Shown: positions 11,501 through 23,130, counted from the stretch's first letter. The stretch: 64,000 nt of DNA from Euglena gracilis (GCA_039621445.1 CP154956.1:61203178-61267177); one strand, 5' to 3'. Numbers and translations: made by a program. The notes: generated by a model not told the origin, from the sequence alone.

Positions 11501-12795
11501 CAAATTCGCGATTCGTTGGATGCCAATCCTTCCAAAGGCGCAGTATGCGCACCCCTACAAGCATCTTCCGATGCGCATGCCCTACAAGCATCCACGGATG
11601 CACGTGATCATGAACTTGCCTACAGTCGCGATTACAATCGCCCGTATATACCACAACTTAAGATTCCCCCCCCCCTAAGGGGGAATCTTCGGATGAGGAA
11701 CCGGTTTTTACCACAAAAACCGCGAATCCCCCTGTTTTACCACAAGAAATTCGTGAATCGGGACTGATTCGCGGTATGAGCCATACCCCTACCCGGGGAT
11801 TGGCCATGGATTGCGAACGCGAAACATGGAATTTGCCGCGGTTCCCCGATTTGCAGGTGAACAAAGGGATTCCTACCCCCCTGATACGTTACTACACCCC
11901 GAATTGCGGAATCGCGACCTTTTACAATCCCAATCGCGGAATCACGAAACACAACCATATAATTCGCGGAACTGCGGTACCAAATACCCATGGTACCTAC
12001 GGTACCATGAGTACCATCCTGGATGCGCATTCGCGCATGCCACCACAACAACCTCACACCAACAACTACGATGGAAATCGCGGTCCACAACGCGATTTCA
12101 AAGGTACCATTACAATTGCCAACAAGGTAAAGCCACAATGGGACGGAGATCCCACAACTTGGAAACAATTCTGGCGCGACTGGACATACTACTGGGACTT
12201 GAAGGGGCCAACCCAAGGCGGGAACCCCGAGGTAATCAAGATGGAATTCATTGATTGCCTTCTCAAGGAAGAAAAAGATCGCGCCCGACAACTTGTGATC
12301 CGGAATCAGATTACTTTTGATGCACTGGTTGACCAATATGCGTCAACTTGTTCAAGCCTAATTTCGCGAATTACGCTGGAGAAAAAATGGCGGCAATTCG
12401 CGCCTAGTGACCGAAAATGGAAGTCAATCGACCTTTGGTATTCCAAGTGGTTGGGATTGGCTTCTGAGGTTGATGAAGTAGGAGAGAACCAAATGAAAGA
12501 ACAATTCGATGCGGTTCTCCTCCATTTCATTCCTACAATTATCAAGGACATCCACCGCGAGGAACTCGCGGACAACAAACTCACACTTGAACAACGATGG
12601 AATTACGTTTCCAAACAAATGAGACTCTCACAACTTTTGGGACAGATACAATCGGCTTACACCCACCACCCTACCGCTGGTCTCCCTAGCGGTACGGTAA
12701 GTGCCCTACAAAAGACTTCTTCTCCAAAATCCTCACGGGGATACAGTAAACATACAAACTCCCCAAGGGGAGATATAAAAACGCGCTATCCGCGC
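8597..12795 (+). pseudogene. Very long, repetitive gag of element B (truncated)
   Basis: The first ATG after the PBS opens a frame made of 16-residue repeats (ATENF, ASAVENFSIQGADAQ). Coding continues in overlapping frames 8965-10254, 10268-10939, 10936-11268, 11189-11767 and 11776-12795. The middle is coiled coil with a repeating LQ(T/D)AxA(D/E)LQ pattern. The end (about 11974-12720) is the capsid domain: QRDFKGTITIANKVKPQWDG, MEFIDCLL, ITLEKKWRQFAPSDRKW, KDIHREELADN, also present in the EF gag at 60516-59293. The gag is cut before the CCHC knuckles that EF still has. At least four frame changes show that it is not functional as it stands. Gag would form the virus-like particle. Confidence 0.8.
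8687..9180 (+). repeat. Degenerate 45-49 bp coding repeat, one hairpin per unit
   Basis: Units start near 8687, 8735, 8784, 8832 and 8876, and then as a clean array at 8941, 8987, 9032, 9079, 9124 and 9169. Each carries a short perfect hairpin with a 4-base loop, for example gtcgc-tacg-gcgac, gtcgc-ttta-gcgac, ccgc-ttct-gcgg, ccgc-ttcg-gcgg and accgc-atta-gcggt. The spacing of 48 equals 16 codons in the first part; the later units of 45-47 shift phase through variable C runs, which explains the frameshift here. Confidence 0.85.
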
Positions 12796-13150
12796 TCATC
12801 TGACCGGGCAGCGCCTTCGGTGGGATGTCCCGGACAAGGAGACGTATGCCGTGGTGGTCGCCCTCGACAAGTGGGCGGGCTTCCTGCTGGACAACGAGAT
12901 CCTCGTCCCGACCGACCACCGCAGCCTGGAGTCGTGGTACAAGGAGTACGTCGCCGGAGTGGGCCAGCAGGGGGGGGGCAGATGGAGACGTGCAGACGTG
13001 CACCACGCATCACCGTCGTGCACGTCCCCGGCGAGACCAACGTGGTGGGCGATGCCATGTCCCGCTGGGCCTACCCGGCCTCACAAGGCTGGCGCGACAC
13101 GTCGTGGCACGGCACCGAGGCCGACACGAAGCAGATGAAGGCCCACATCC
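12796..13150 (+). pseudogene. RNase H C-terminal fragment of an A-type chromovirus
   Basis: Immediately after the truncated gag of B the sequence reads LTGQRLRWD, DKETYAVVVALDKWAGF, PTDHRSLESWYKEYV, then in another frame a VPGETNVVGDAMSRWAYPAS segment. It matches the RNase H of element C (TEGQRLRWDTRDKETYAVV, TDHRSLESWYKEHV, GDALSRWAYPAS). The E of KETYA and D of TDH are present, but the first catalytic D (DASDYA) lies beyond the junction and is missing. RT is absent. The fragment is GC-rich like element A and has the same orientation, so it is probably the other side of A after deletion. Confidence 0.8.
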
Positions 13151-14065
13151 CGGAGGAGAAGCTGCGCGAGAAGTCCACCCCGAAGGCGGTGCATCCCGAG
13201 GACGAGGAGACCAAGGCGGAGCAGGTGGAGAGGTCAACCCTGAAGGAGGAGAGAGAGCTGGCTGTCATACAGCTGATCCCGCTCCAGTCGTTCTCCGCGG
13301 TCCCGTCAGCGTCCCACATCGCCGTCACCACCCGCAGCCGCCTCGACACGCAGCGCAACGCCCGAGACGCCCCAGCAGCCGCCCCGCATGGTACGCGAAC
13401 CGACCACCCACGCGAGATGCACCCGTCAGCCTCGTCTCCTGCGGCCGCAGCAGTCCCACCGTCGTCATCGTCTGCGGCAGTCCCACCGTCTGCGTCGTGC
13501 ATCGCATCACTTGCGTCCGTGCCAGCACCATCATCCAACGCGCCATCGCCAGTCCCATCACCAGCACCGCAGTCCACCTCACCGCAGTCCATCGCCCCGT
13601 CCGCAGCGCCCACAGCCGGGGTGTCATCACCGGCCACGCAGGGGCACGCCTCCGGTGATGGTGCCCCCTCGCCGCAGGGACAGGTCCTGGGGGTGCACGG
13701 GAACGGGACCCCCTGTGGGAGGGGGGGATCCCGAGCTGGGGCGTCCCTGCGGGTTGACACGAGGGGCGGCGACCTCTACCCGTGGGGGGAGGGGAGAATC
13801 GGGGACCGGGTCTCTGAGGTACGCCTGGACTGCGGGGTGGGTACGCGGGGGTCGTGGGGAGCGAGGTGGGGGTGGTGGACGGTGGGGCTGGGGCAAGGGA
13901 AGCGCGGGAGAGAGCGCATCCCTCGCAGACGCGGATCGCACGGAGGCGGGGCGCTCGCCACTCGCGGGCTGCCGGTGGACCCTGACCGGGTACCTGGGGG
14001 GGCCGCTTGTTGGGGACCCGCCGGGCCAGCGTCTCCTCCGTCTTCTTGGTCTCGATCTCCATCGT
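13151..14065 (+). other. RNase H - integrase linker of the A-type element
   Basis: The frame continues from RNase H through an acidic KAHIPEEKLREK segment into a long A/P/S-rich low-complexity linker, then G/R-rich sequence. A VTTRSRLD motif near 13325 mirrors VTTRSQAA in the same linker of element C. No integrase of A follows: near 14000-14066 the sequence meets the end of element C on the other strand. The open frame 11776-14268 fuses gag of B to this linker and is not a natural protein. Confidence 0.6.
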
Positions 14066-15565
14066 CTACTCCATCGCCTTCGTCATCGTCTCCATCAGAA
14101 TCATCACCTTCTCGGCATACATCTCCGTCCTCGGTGTCCTGCCACATCCACTCCTCTGGTGGCTCCTCCCAGGACATCCCAAACTCCTTCTCCTTCTACT
14201 TCTCGATCTCCACGGCGTGGCAGCTTCCTCCGGGAACCTCGAGATGCACTTCAGGATGTCCTCCTTGATGTCGTGTTCGACGAAGTACGATACGATCGGG
14301 GAAGCATACCGGTGGAAGAAGTGCCGCAGCGGCTCCCACGTCTTCTCCTCGTACCCCAGCCACTTGACGAGGAACTCGAGGACGCCGTTTGCATCACGCC
14401 TCTGGGTGACCACCGCCTCCACCTCCCACTCGTCCAGCCGGGAACCCTCCTCCGGCCTGGATTGGCGGAAGTGGAAGAGGCGGAGCGGTGGTCGCATGAG
14501 GGCCGGCTCGTGGCGGTAGCTCTTTATTTGGGATCGGTGGGCCACCTGCTTCCGGCCGTCCTCCATCTGGAGCACGTACGTGTGCTCACTGGTGCGCTCG
14601 GCCACCACGCACGGCCCGATCCAGTACGTCTCCAGCTTCTCGCCGGTGCGGGTGCGCGGGCGGAGGTACCAGACCTTGTCGTTAATGTCCAGCTCCGGCA
14701 GCTCCTTCCTCCGCTTGTTGACCGTCTCGGCTGTCTTGGCGTGCTCCTTGTTCAGGATCTTCGCAACACGATGATCGATGTCCTGCATGCGCTCGAAGAA
14801 GGCCACCGCGTCATCGGCCCGCGTGGGCGGCTGATACGGCACCCCGCCGTACCTCCGCTCGCGGCCGAACAGCACCTGGAAGGGGCTCAGGCCGCTGAGC
14901 CCAGCACTGTCGTGCAGGGTCCGCAGGGCCCGCGGCAGAGCCTCCGGCCACGCCACGCCCTCCGCCGCCTTCATCGTCCTCAGCCGCTTCTGGATCTGCG
15001 CGCCGAGGACCTCCGCACGGGCGTTGCCTTCGTGGTGGTACGCCTGGGAGAAGGCGTGGCACACCCCCAGCCTTGCGCACATCGCCATCCACCAGGCCCT
15101 CACGAAGTGGGGGCCCCGGTCCGACGTGATGACGCTTGGCACGCCGAACTGCGCCAACTGCTCACACATGGCCTTAGCCACCGCCTCCGCCGTTAGCCCG
15201 CGGGTGTGGTGCACGGTCGCGATGGCCAAGCCGGAGTGCCTATCGATGCATGCCGCGAACACATTCACCAGCCTCCCGCCCTCCACCTCCACCTCCCGCA
15301 TCTGGAACTGATCCATGCTCACCGAACACATCACACGGGGCGGCACTGGCGTGGGCGTGATGAGGAGCCGGAGGGGTTGGTGGGGGTGCTCTGAAGCCTG
15401 GCAGAACTCGCACACGGCCAGAATCTTGCCCGCCAGCTCGCGTGCTCGGGAGGGCACCGCAAACTGGAAGATCCGGCTGGCCTCACCGAGGAGGCGCTCA
15501 CCACCGACGTGCCCCAACGCCCGGTGCTGCTCTCGGATTGCCCGCTCTGTCAGGGCATCCGGCAC
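14066..15565 (-). CDS. Integrase with chromodomain, element C
   Basis: The 499-codon frame starts REQHRALGHVGGERLL and continues to VCEFCQAS (HHCC zinc-binding domain). The catalytic core has D in VSMDQF, D in VITSDRGPHF and E in HEGNARAEVLG, a complete DDE triad. A GPY-like part follows (LDINDKVWYLRPR, YWIGPCVV), then a chromodomain: DEWEVEAVV, LEFLVKWLGY, EKTWEPLRHF. Integrase inserts the cDNA; the chromodomain is thought to guide insertion to methylated-histone chromatin. The frame is intact over all domains, but it was once part of a larger polyprotein, and upstream pol is broken. The last 60 residues are basic and unassigned. Confidence 0.92.
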   Translation of the reverse strand: MPDALTERAIREQHRALGHVGGERLLGEASRIFQFAVPSRARELAGKILAVCEFCQASEHPHQPLRLLITPTPVPPRVMCSVSMDQFQMREVEVEGGRLVNVFAACIDRHSGLAIATVHHTRGLTAEAVAKAMCEQLAQFGVPSVITSDRGPHFVRAWWMAMCARLGVCHAFSQAYHHEGNARAEVLGAQIQKRLRTMKAAEGVAWPEALPRALRTLHDSAGLSGLSPFQVLFGRERRYGGVPYQPPTRADDAVAFFERMQDIDHRVAKILNKEHAKTAETVNKRRKELPELDINDKVWYLRPRTRTGEKLETYWIGPCVVAERTSEHTYVLQMEDGRKQVAHRSQIKSYRHEPALMRPPLRLFHFRQSRPEEGSRLDEWEVEAVVTQRRDANGVLEFLVKWLGYEEKTWEPLRHFFHRYASPIVSYFVEHDIKEDILKCISRFPEEAATPWRSRSRRRRSLGCPGRSHQRSGCGRTPRTEMYAEKVMILMETMTKAME

Positions 15566-16915
15566 GCACCAGACGGAATCTTTAACCAGCTTGCCTGCAT
15601 CCTTCCAGTAGCCGCTGGATCACGGCCGGCCGCGCTTGATGGCCTGCCACGGCTCTTTGAACGTTGGGCATTTCTCATACGCCTCATTCCATTTCATCGC
15701 AATCAGGTTCTGGTCTTCGTATTGCGTGGCTGCGGCCGGAGGGTCTGAAGCTGGGGGCAGGGCGGCTGCCACAGGCGGCACGGCGGGGAGGGCTGTGAGG
15801 TGCCCCCCCCACCTTGGGGTTGGGCCGGCCGACTTCTTCGAGCTTCTTCGGGACGGCGGCTGGGGCTTTCTTTTGGGACGGCTGCACCGGGCGGCTTGGC
15901 GGCCGCCTGGCTTCGGGTTGTCACGGCGATCGCTGCGGACGGTAGGATGCTTCGTGCGCTGGCCTCGGGCGGGGACGATGCTTGCTCGGTGGACGGGGAT
16001 CGCACGGCGGGTGCTGCTGCCGGTGCCGCTGCTGGCCGTACGGAAAACCGCACGGTGCGTGGTGTGGCGGGCTGCTGCTGCTGCTTGGGCTGCGCGGACA
16101 AAGCCGGGTGCTCCGGCGGCTCGGGCTGACTGGAAGATACAAGCGCTGTCGCACTGGGCACTCGCACGGTCGGTGCTGCAGTCGCAGCCGGCCGCGGGTG
16201 GGGTGCGGTGGGGGCGGCGGTCGGATTGCCGGACTTCCGGCTGCCGGAATCCCGGCGGGCGCCGCCTCGGAGGCCGGTGTCCCGGCCGATGCCGCCGTGG
16301 TTGCCGGTGTCCCGGCTGGCGGCGATGGGGATGCCGCATTTGCGGTCGGGAGGGGGCACACCTTATCCACCGTGTGTGCTGCCTTCGGGCAGCTGCGCTC
16401 CGCGGCCTTCTCCTCTCGGATCTGCTGCTCCATCTCCTCGGCGTCCGCTGCCGTTCCGTGCCAGCAGGAGTCTCGGTACTCCTGGCTGGCCGGGTACGCC
16501 CACCGCGACAGCGCGTCCCCCACCTCGTTCTTCTCCCCCGGCACGTACACCACCTCCACCATGTGCTCGTTGAGCTTGGAGTGCCACCTCGCCCGCCGGC
16601 CTTGCGGTCCCGCTCCTCGGGCGACGTGCTCCTTGTACCAGCTCTCCAAGGACCGGTGGTCCGTCAGCACCAGGACCTTCTGACCGTTGATGTAGCCGCC
16701 CCACTTGTCCCGCGCGCTCACCACCGCGTACGTCTCCTTGTCGCGGGTGTCCCACCGCAGCCGCTGCCCCTCCGTCAGCTTCCTGCTCATGAAGCCCACC
16801 GCCACCGACGCCCCGGGCTTCAGGAGCTCCTCCACCGAGGGGATGCCCTCCACCTTCGGCAGCTGCTCCAGCACGGCGCCCACCGCATAGTCGGAGGCGT
16901 CGTGCGGAGCACGAA
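15566..16915 (-). pseudogene. RNase H and long linker, element C
   Basis: RNase H reads DASDYAVGAVLEQ (first catalytic D), LTEGQRLRWD, KETYAVV (E), LVLTDHRSLESW (D), VYVPGEKNEVGDALSRW. It lies one frame away from RT; the shift falls at FVLRT/DASDYA near 16915. After RWAYPAS comes a linker of roughly 250 codons rich in P, A and S with another shift, ending in YEKCPTFKEPWQAIKRGRP and a stop shortly before the integrase frame. The long linker is shared with elements A and G, which is unusual for chromoviruses. Confidence 0.85.
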
Positions 16916-18205
16916 CGGCTTGTTCATGTCCACGTGCCACAGCTCCAGGTCCGCCACCAGCGCTGCCTTCAGCTTCTCGAACGCCTCCAGCTCGGCCGCG
17001 GACCACACCCGATTGGGGTGCTTGCTGCCCGCCCGGGACAAATCCCGCGGCAGCTTCAGCTTCTCCTGCAGGGGGGCGGCCAGCTCCGAGTGCATACGTA
17101 AGTACCCCGAATAATAATTGCAGAGGCCTAGAAAAGCGCGCAAACTCGTCACATTGGCCGGGGGTTGCCACCGCTGCACCGCCGCCAGCTTGCCGCTCGC
17201 GGGCACGCGCTTGCCCTCCCCCAGCACGTGCCCCACGAACTCCGCCCTCTTGCGGAGCAGCTGCGCCTTCTTCTTATCCGCCACCCACCGATCCGCCTCC
17301 TGCGCCCGCAGGGTCTCGCGCAGATCCGCCGCGTGCTGCCGGATCAGCTCCTCGTCGCTCCACCCCGGCTGCCGGCTCGTGCTCACCAGGAGGTCGTCGA
17401 AGTAGGGGTGGGTGTGGGCGGAGACGTTGCGGCAAGTCGCGTCGATATCTTTTTGGAGCAGCGCCGGACCGACGTTGATGCCCTGGGGCACCACGGTCCA
17501 CTGCCAGAGGCCGCAGGGCAGGTGGATGTTGGTGATGGGTCGGCTTTCCTCCGCCACGGCCACCTGGTGGAAGGCGTCCCGCAGGTCCACCGTCGAGAAG
17601 TTCTCGCACTTCGCCTGCTCGCTTACGATGTCCTCCGTCAGCGGTAGGTGGTAGGAGTCCATCTGCAGCATCTTGTTGGTCATGCTGTAGTCGCACACCA
17701 GCCTCCACTTGCCCGACTTCTTGCGGAAGGGGAAGGCGGCCGCCCTCCACGGCACCCGCCCCGCCTCCAGCTTGCCGTCCGCCAGGGACTCCCGCTCCTT
17801 CTCCCTCAGGGCCTCCAGCCGCTCGCCCTTGAGGTTGATGATCCGGCCCACCACCGGGGTTGCCCCCGGCTTCAGCCTCAGCACCGCCTTCCCATGGGTG
17901 ACCCGCGCCGGGGGACACGGCCACACTCGCTCCCGGAAAACCCGGCCTTCGAACTCGTTGATGATCTCGTCCCGCAGCTGCCGCGCCAAGGGATGGTCGA
18001 CATCGTCTTCTGTCTCCACCACCCCTCGCAGCGCCTTCGCCGCTTCTTCGGCCTCCTTCAGCCTCATCGCCACTTCTCGGACTGCTGCCTCGTCCGTGGT
18101 CAGCTGCCGCATCTTCTTCACCGTGGAGAGGTGGCCGTCCAGCTCGTCTTCGTCTTCATCGTCATCTTCCTCCTTCTTCTCTTTGTCTCCACGCCGCCTC
18201 AGGAT
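16916..18205 (-). pseudogene. Reverse transcriptase, element C
   Basis: The domain begins after an acidic tract (EEDDDEDEDELDGHL) that follows the protease. Landmarks: PPARVTHGKAVLRLKPG, PWRAAAFPFRKKSGKWRLV, NFSTVDLRDAFHQV (first catalytic D), LWQWTVVPQGINVGP, HTHPYFDDLLVS (the YxDD box is YFDD), then the thumb RAFLGLCNYYSGYLR and PLQEKLKLPRD. All catalytic residues are present. The frame is the same as that of the protease, separated by one TAG; it is lost at the RNase H border. Confidence 0.9.
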
Positions 18206-18745
18206 CTACTTGGGGTCCGCGTGGAGCTGCAAGGTGTCGCGCCACGGCTGCACGTCCAGGCGGTTCTCCCGGAGCCACGGATACCCCAGGATGAGGTCCG
18301 TGCTGATGCAGCCGTCGTACGCCACCACCTTCGTTGTCCACGTCCTCGGTCTCCGCTCCTCGTCGTCGGTCTGGGCTGCGAAGGACAGCTTCAGCTCTGC
18401 TTCTCGTTGTCCTCCGGGTAGTGCTTCTCCGCTCACCGTGCGCAGAACCAAGGGTCTTGTTGCCGCATGGAACACCGACTCCGGGAACAGTTCCTTCTTC
18501 ACGAGGGACGTATGCGCCCCCGTATCGATCAAGGCCTTCACCTGGATCTTCATCCCGCCTGCCTCCACCTCCACGTCCATCAGCAGCTGGTAGCACCCCC
18601 CACGGTGCTCCATCCGGCCGACCGTGAACGGCCGGTTCGGGAGGTGCTGCCACGGCCGCATCACCACCTTCCGCACCTTCTTCGCCTCCGCCGCCGCCGC
18701 TGCCTCTTCCCGTGCCTTCACCCCCAGGCACAGGTACCGCACCAC
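18206..18745 (-). CDS. Retroviral-type aspartic protease, element C
   Basis: The active-site box is ALIDTGAHTSLVKKELF (DTG at about residue 92 of the frame) and the C-terminal flap partner is STDLILGYPWLRENRLDV. This is the usual single-domain pepsin-like protease that works as a dimer to cut the Gag-Pol precursor. About 60 residues of basic/alanine-rich sequence precede it. The frame ends in TAG and RT continues in the same frame. Upstream, the same frame also contains the methyltransferase C terminus, separated by a TGA and a TAA. Confidence 0.9.
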   Translation of the reverse strand: MVRYLCLGVKAREEAAAAAEAKKVRKVVMRPWQHLPNRPFTVGRMEHRGGCYQLLMDVEVEAGGMKIQVKALIDTGAHTSLVKKELFPESVFHAATRPLVLRTVSGEALPGGQREAELKLSFAAQTDDEERRPRTWTTKVVAYDGCISTDLILGYPWLRENRLDVQPWRDTLQLHADPK

Positions 18746-18802
18746 CCCCTCCGGGATGCGTTAGGGATCCTCCCTTGTGCATCTGCGCTCACCGCCACTG
18801 CG

Positions 18803-19733
18803 TCACAGCTGCAGCCGATGTCGTCGTACGCCGTCTGGTCCCTCCACCATGCTGCCGCACTTTCCACCGCAGATGACGTCGTCCTGCTCCTTTACCATCG
18901 CGTCACTGACCCAGAAGCGGGTCGGCTTGCGATACGCCATACTCCGCAAAGCGGCAGTAGTCCACATCCACGTATCGCACGCCGCGCAGGACTCGTCGCC
19001 ACCGCAGCAAGCCGAACCTCGGGTTTTCAATCCACCACCGCGTAGGCGCCAAGTACTCCACCAGCTCCCTCGTGGCCCTCTCCACCGCGTCCGCCATGCG
19101 GAGCCTCCTCTTGCGGGTGGTGAGGGCTGTGGAGTACTCGGTACAGGGCGGGGACGTCTTGATGACCTCGAAGTAGCCGGGAGCGTACTGCTCCCAGTAC
19201 CTCCACTTCCTCACGTCGGCCACGACGTCCGGCTTCCACTTCTCGTCCCAGTCCACGCTGATCACCTTGAAGCCCATTTTATCCAGCGCTCTTCTGACAC
19301 TTCCCGCTCCGGAGAACAGGTCCAGCGCCCATCTTTCCTTCTCTTCCTTCACTGCCTTCCTCACCGGCTCTGTCTTCTCCTTCTTCGCCGGTGCTTTCTT
19401 CACCTCCTTCGCCAGTGCTTGTCTTTCTTGTGGCGATGTCTTGTGGACACTTGGTGATGCCTTCAGTGATGATGTTGTCGGCGTTGTTGATGGCGATGAC
19501 GTAGATCTTGGTAGACTGGATCTCGATGCTGTCTTCGTTGCCGATGCCGTCGGCGTTGATGAGGACGATGATGTCACCCTCGCCTTCGGCACAATCGGTG
19601 ATGTTGATGGGTACGATGGTGTCTGCTTCGCCTTCGACACCTGCCGCAGGCCGGGTGTCTCCCCTTCCTTTGGAGACTTCCTGCCTCCTTTCCTTCTTTG
19701 GACCAGCCGCCATCCTTCTTCTTCATACTCCAC
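18803..19733 (-). pseudogene. C5 cytosine DNA methyltransferase in element C, one frameshift
   Basis: After a basic, serine/threonine-rich leader, the frame 19733-18903 shows ALDLFSGAGSVRRAL (motif I, SAM binding), VISVDWD (motif II), TSPPCTEYS (motif IV with the catalytic cysteine), WWIENPRFGLLR (motif VI, glutamate in ENP) and VDYCRFAEYG. There the reading frame shifts, and YRKPTRFWVSD continues in the frame 19030-18803, followed by a small ICGGKCG cysteine motif. The RKPTRxW context resembles phage/bacterial Dcm-like enzymes more than plant MET1 or DRM. It lies between gag and protease; its frame overlaps the gag stop by 11 bases and has no ATG there, so it would have been made by frameshifting from gag. 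All core catalytic residues survive. Confidence 0.85.
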
Positions 19734-22700
19734 CGCTCTTACCAGCCTCGTACCTGGTGCGGATGTCGGCTGGGGGGTTGACTGCCGGTCCAGGCCCTTC
19801 CCCTCGGGACCTGGACGGCCCCGTCATTGCTGCGTCGATGTCGTCCCGGCCGCTTCTCCTTTGCCGGAACCCTTCTCTGGCTCCACCAGACAGCTTCTGC
19901 CGGTCGTACACCGCCTTGATGGCCGCCCGGTGGTCATCATCCGCCGGGACCACCTTGATTCTTCTGCCTTGGCGATCCACTTTCTTCAGCACGACGCCCA
20001 TCTCCTCCACCACCATCTCCGTCGCCTCCGCCACCGTCACATCCTCCGGTAGGCCTTCCAGGACCAGCGCCGCGTGGTCACGGCGCCGATCCTCCTCATG
20101 GGCCAGCCGCTTCCTCCATGGCTGGCCCACCTGGTCCACCACCAGGCGGGCTAGCTCCACGTCCGTCATGTCCCCGATCAGCATCGCCAGCGCCTTGGCA
20201 TTGGCGAAGTACTCTCGCCACTCTCGCTCCGTCAGCTTGCCCCGTGTCACCACCTTGAGGCGACGGAGCTTCCTTCGTAGTGCTTCTCGGTCGTCTCCAC
20301 CCAGCTCCAGGTCCAGCCTCGCACACAGCTCCTCGAACGGCATCTCGGGGTAGGTCTCCAACATCAGGTCGATGTGCAACGCCGTCGCCTCGTCCACCGT
20401 ACTCCGCAGCAGCGCCACCCGCTGTGCCTCGCTGAGGAGGGGGACCATCCCCTCCACCTCGCGGAGGTAGGGGAGCCACCGCCGCCTCCATTGGGGACTG
20501 TCCTCGGCGTTACCCGAGAACCGGCCCGGATGCCTCCCCCCGAGCGCATCCAGGAGGTGCGGTGGCAGGATCTGCAGCTGAAGAACCCCCAGCAGCAGTG
20601 TGGTCGCTTGGACTTCTCGGATGGTGGTTCCCCTCAGGGGTGCGGGCACACTCGCCCCCGCACGGATGAGGAGCATCGGTATGCATTCTTCGGCACCGGG
20701 CGGGATCACACGAGCCGCAGCTCCGGTCGGAGCCGCGACGCGGGCGGATTGGCTGGGTCCGCTGGTGTGGCCGCAGTCGCAGCCGGCACCGCGGACTGTT
20801 CCACCGGCGGGGGGCTGCCGGCATGGCGCGCTGATGGCTGCATGGCTGGCTGGGGAGACATCCCGGTGGCGAACGCCACCGCGGGCGTCTGATGCATGGC
20901 ATGTGATGGGTTGGGATTGTCGGCTTTGCTGGTACACCGTACCTCCGGCACACTGCGGTTCGGTGCCTTCGGCACCCAGCGGCTGGCTTGACACGGGAAC
21001 AGAGGCTTGGGAGACGGGTCGGACTTGGACTCGGACAGAGTGGGCAGCAGCCACCGGCACCGGAACCGGTGCTGACGGCTTGGACATGGCGACGGTCGCG
21101 GCTTGCGTGTGTGATGCCGGACGCTGCGCTGCTCGGTGCTCTGGTGGGGCGGCGGTGCTGGGGGGACGCGATGCCGGTGCAGACGGATGCGATGACAGCG
21201 CGGACTGCTGCACTTGGATGCGGGACGGCTGCGGATGGGACGGTGCACGTTGGACCGCGGAGGACGACGGTTGGCGCTGGGACACGGACAGCGGCCCTGC
21301 TCGGATGACTGCGGTGCTTTGTCGCCGGGGGAATGCATCCGCGGATTGCGGCATGGAAATCCCTTCCCTTGCCGGGTGCGCGGTGCTTGACGATGAGGAC
21401 CGCTCAGCCGGGGCTCGGGCCGCCCCCGCCGATGCAGGCTGGGGGGCGGATTGGTAGGGATCGGCTGCCCCTCGGGTTGGTGGCGTGGTCTTTGCCGCCG
21501 CGGACACAGGGGGTCCCCCGGCCGGGCGGAGACGGGACATCTTGACAGACCGCTGCTTGATCTCCTCCTTCGCCATCTGTATCTCCCTGAACAGCGCTGT
21601 CACCACTTGGTCCACCTCCCGGAGGGCCTCCTCCAAGTACACCCTGCACTTGCCCTCCAACTCCACAGAAATCCGATCGGCCAGCTTGTTGAAATGCTGC
21701 ACCTGCAACGCCGGGATCTCGGTCTTGGAGTTGAGCTCCATCCGCTGTAGTCGCTCCTCCATCTGCCGCACCACCGTGGCGAGCTCCTCCCGCGTCACCA
21801 TGCTTCCCCGAAGACGGGCCACCTCCACTGCCGTTTCCGGGTCCACCACCCTGGCCGCACCCTCGCCGGGGCCGGCACGCACCATCGCCGTCAGGCCTTG
21901 CACCTCTGCGTCGTGGCATCGGTGCTCAGCCTGCACGGCGGCGATTGCTTAGGCCGCCTCATCTGCCGCCTTTCAGGCGGCCGCCCTGGCTTGCGCCACT
22001 TGGCCCTCGAGCCGTCTGTGCTGGGTTTGGATGGTCTCCATGAACTGCACGATGACCTTGCCTTGCCCCTCCGCCACTTGTCGATAGGCCGCCGCGGACG
22101 CCTCCTTCGTGGCCTTTATCTCCTTGTCCATCTCCTCGAGCGCGGCGGTGGGCCATTCATCCCATATCTCCCGGGTGCGGTTGCCCAGGAGGTCGAGCTG
22201 GGCCACCACCTGTCCGAGACTCGCCTCCACGCCGCGGACTTTGGCGCTAACGGCATCGATGCGGCTCGTCAGCCACACCGCCACCTCCCCTGACACCCCC
22301 GGATACTCTTCCGCCATGGGCTGGTCTTGCACCGGGACGGCACCCCTGGCACCCATCTCCTCCTGGCACATCTCGGGGGCCATATCTTCCTCGTATCCCT
22401 CGCCTGCGGGCTCAGCCTCGTCATACATCTCGATGGTCTGCTCGTACGTCTCCTCTGCCACGTCATACTCCACGCCTGCTGCGTCCTCGTCCATCTCCTC
22501 CAGGATTCTTGGCATCTTGAGCGGCCGGTGGGACGATGAGGCTTCAGAAAAGGGGGTTCGTTCCCCCCACACCCCTTGATCCCCCTTGCGGCTCCCTCTT
22601 GGGGATGTGGCGGGGCAGAACAGCGCCCCCGCCGCGGCCAGCAGCGGGAAGCGGGCCCGCAGCGGCTTGGCGTCCCGCAGGGACTCCAGCCGGAACTCCG

Positions 22701-23073
22701 GCAGCTGGAGCGGCACCAGCGCGGACGGCGACGCGAACGCCACCACGGACCCCTGCGGGGACGGCTCGGCCGCTAGGGTGGAGCGCAGGGACTGGGACAG
22801 ATACGATGGTGGGGATGGGGTGGACTGGATGGGGAATGTGAGCTGGAGTTGGAATGGGAGCTGGGGATTTTGGCTTATCGTCTCTTCTTGAGCGGGGCTA
22901 GGTGGGGAAATGGGGGATTTTTTTTCTGCTGTGCACGCCGAGGGGGACTGAGCAGCGGCGTGCGTGTGCGGGGGATGGGGATTGGGTATGGGGCGGTCTT
23001 TTTCATTTAGGGCAGTCCCACGGTGGGGCACACACACCACCGGGGCGTGGTGAGCCTGGGGAGCTGGATACAT
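19723..23073 (-). pseudogene. Gag of element C with two internal stops
   Basis: Frames 23073-21973 and 21936-19723 are in the same phase and are separated only by TGA and TAA about 21-24 bases apart (near 21971-21950). The protein has a P-rich leader, an acidic patch (near 22450), coiled coil, an S/P/Q-rich linker and the capsid-like segment GRHPGRFSGNAEDSPQWRRRW, LSEAQRVALLRSTVDEA, ALRRKLRRLKVVTRGKLTEREW, then a basic tail with VKAVYDRQKLSGG-like sequence. It is the homologue of the gag of element A. I see no CCHC knuckle. Confidence 0.85.
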
Positions 23074-23117
23074 CTTGTTAGTGTGGTTTGTTCCCAGGAA
23101 ATTTTGTTCTGTGAAAA

Positions 23118-23130
23118 GCCTCTGCTACCA
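23118..23130 (-). promoter_or_regulatory. Primer-binding site of element C
   Basis: On the minus strand the 13-mer tggtagcagaggc starts directly after gggaaac. It is complementary to gcctctgctacca, the 3' end expected of an initiator-Met tRNA. The gag frame opens 45 bases further on. Confidence 0.85.

Larger units (their letters stand above)
14066..23130 (-). mobile_element. Chromovirus C with cytosine methyltransferase
   Basis: On the minus strand, PBS at 23130 is followed by gag, a C5 cytosine methyltransferase domain, aspartic protease, reverse transcriptase, RNase H, a proline/alanine-rich linker, integrase and a chromodomain. This is the Ty3/gypsy pol order with one added gene between gag and protease. 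The frame of methyltransferase C terminus, protease, RT and integrase is the same (one pol frame), broken by three stop codons and by shifts in the methyltransferase, RNase H and linker. No 3' LTR is found beyond 14066; the end is lost at the junction with element A. Confidence 0.88.
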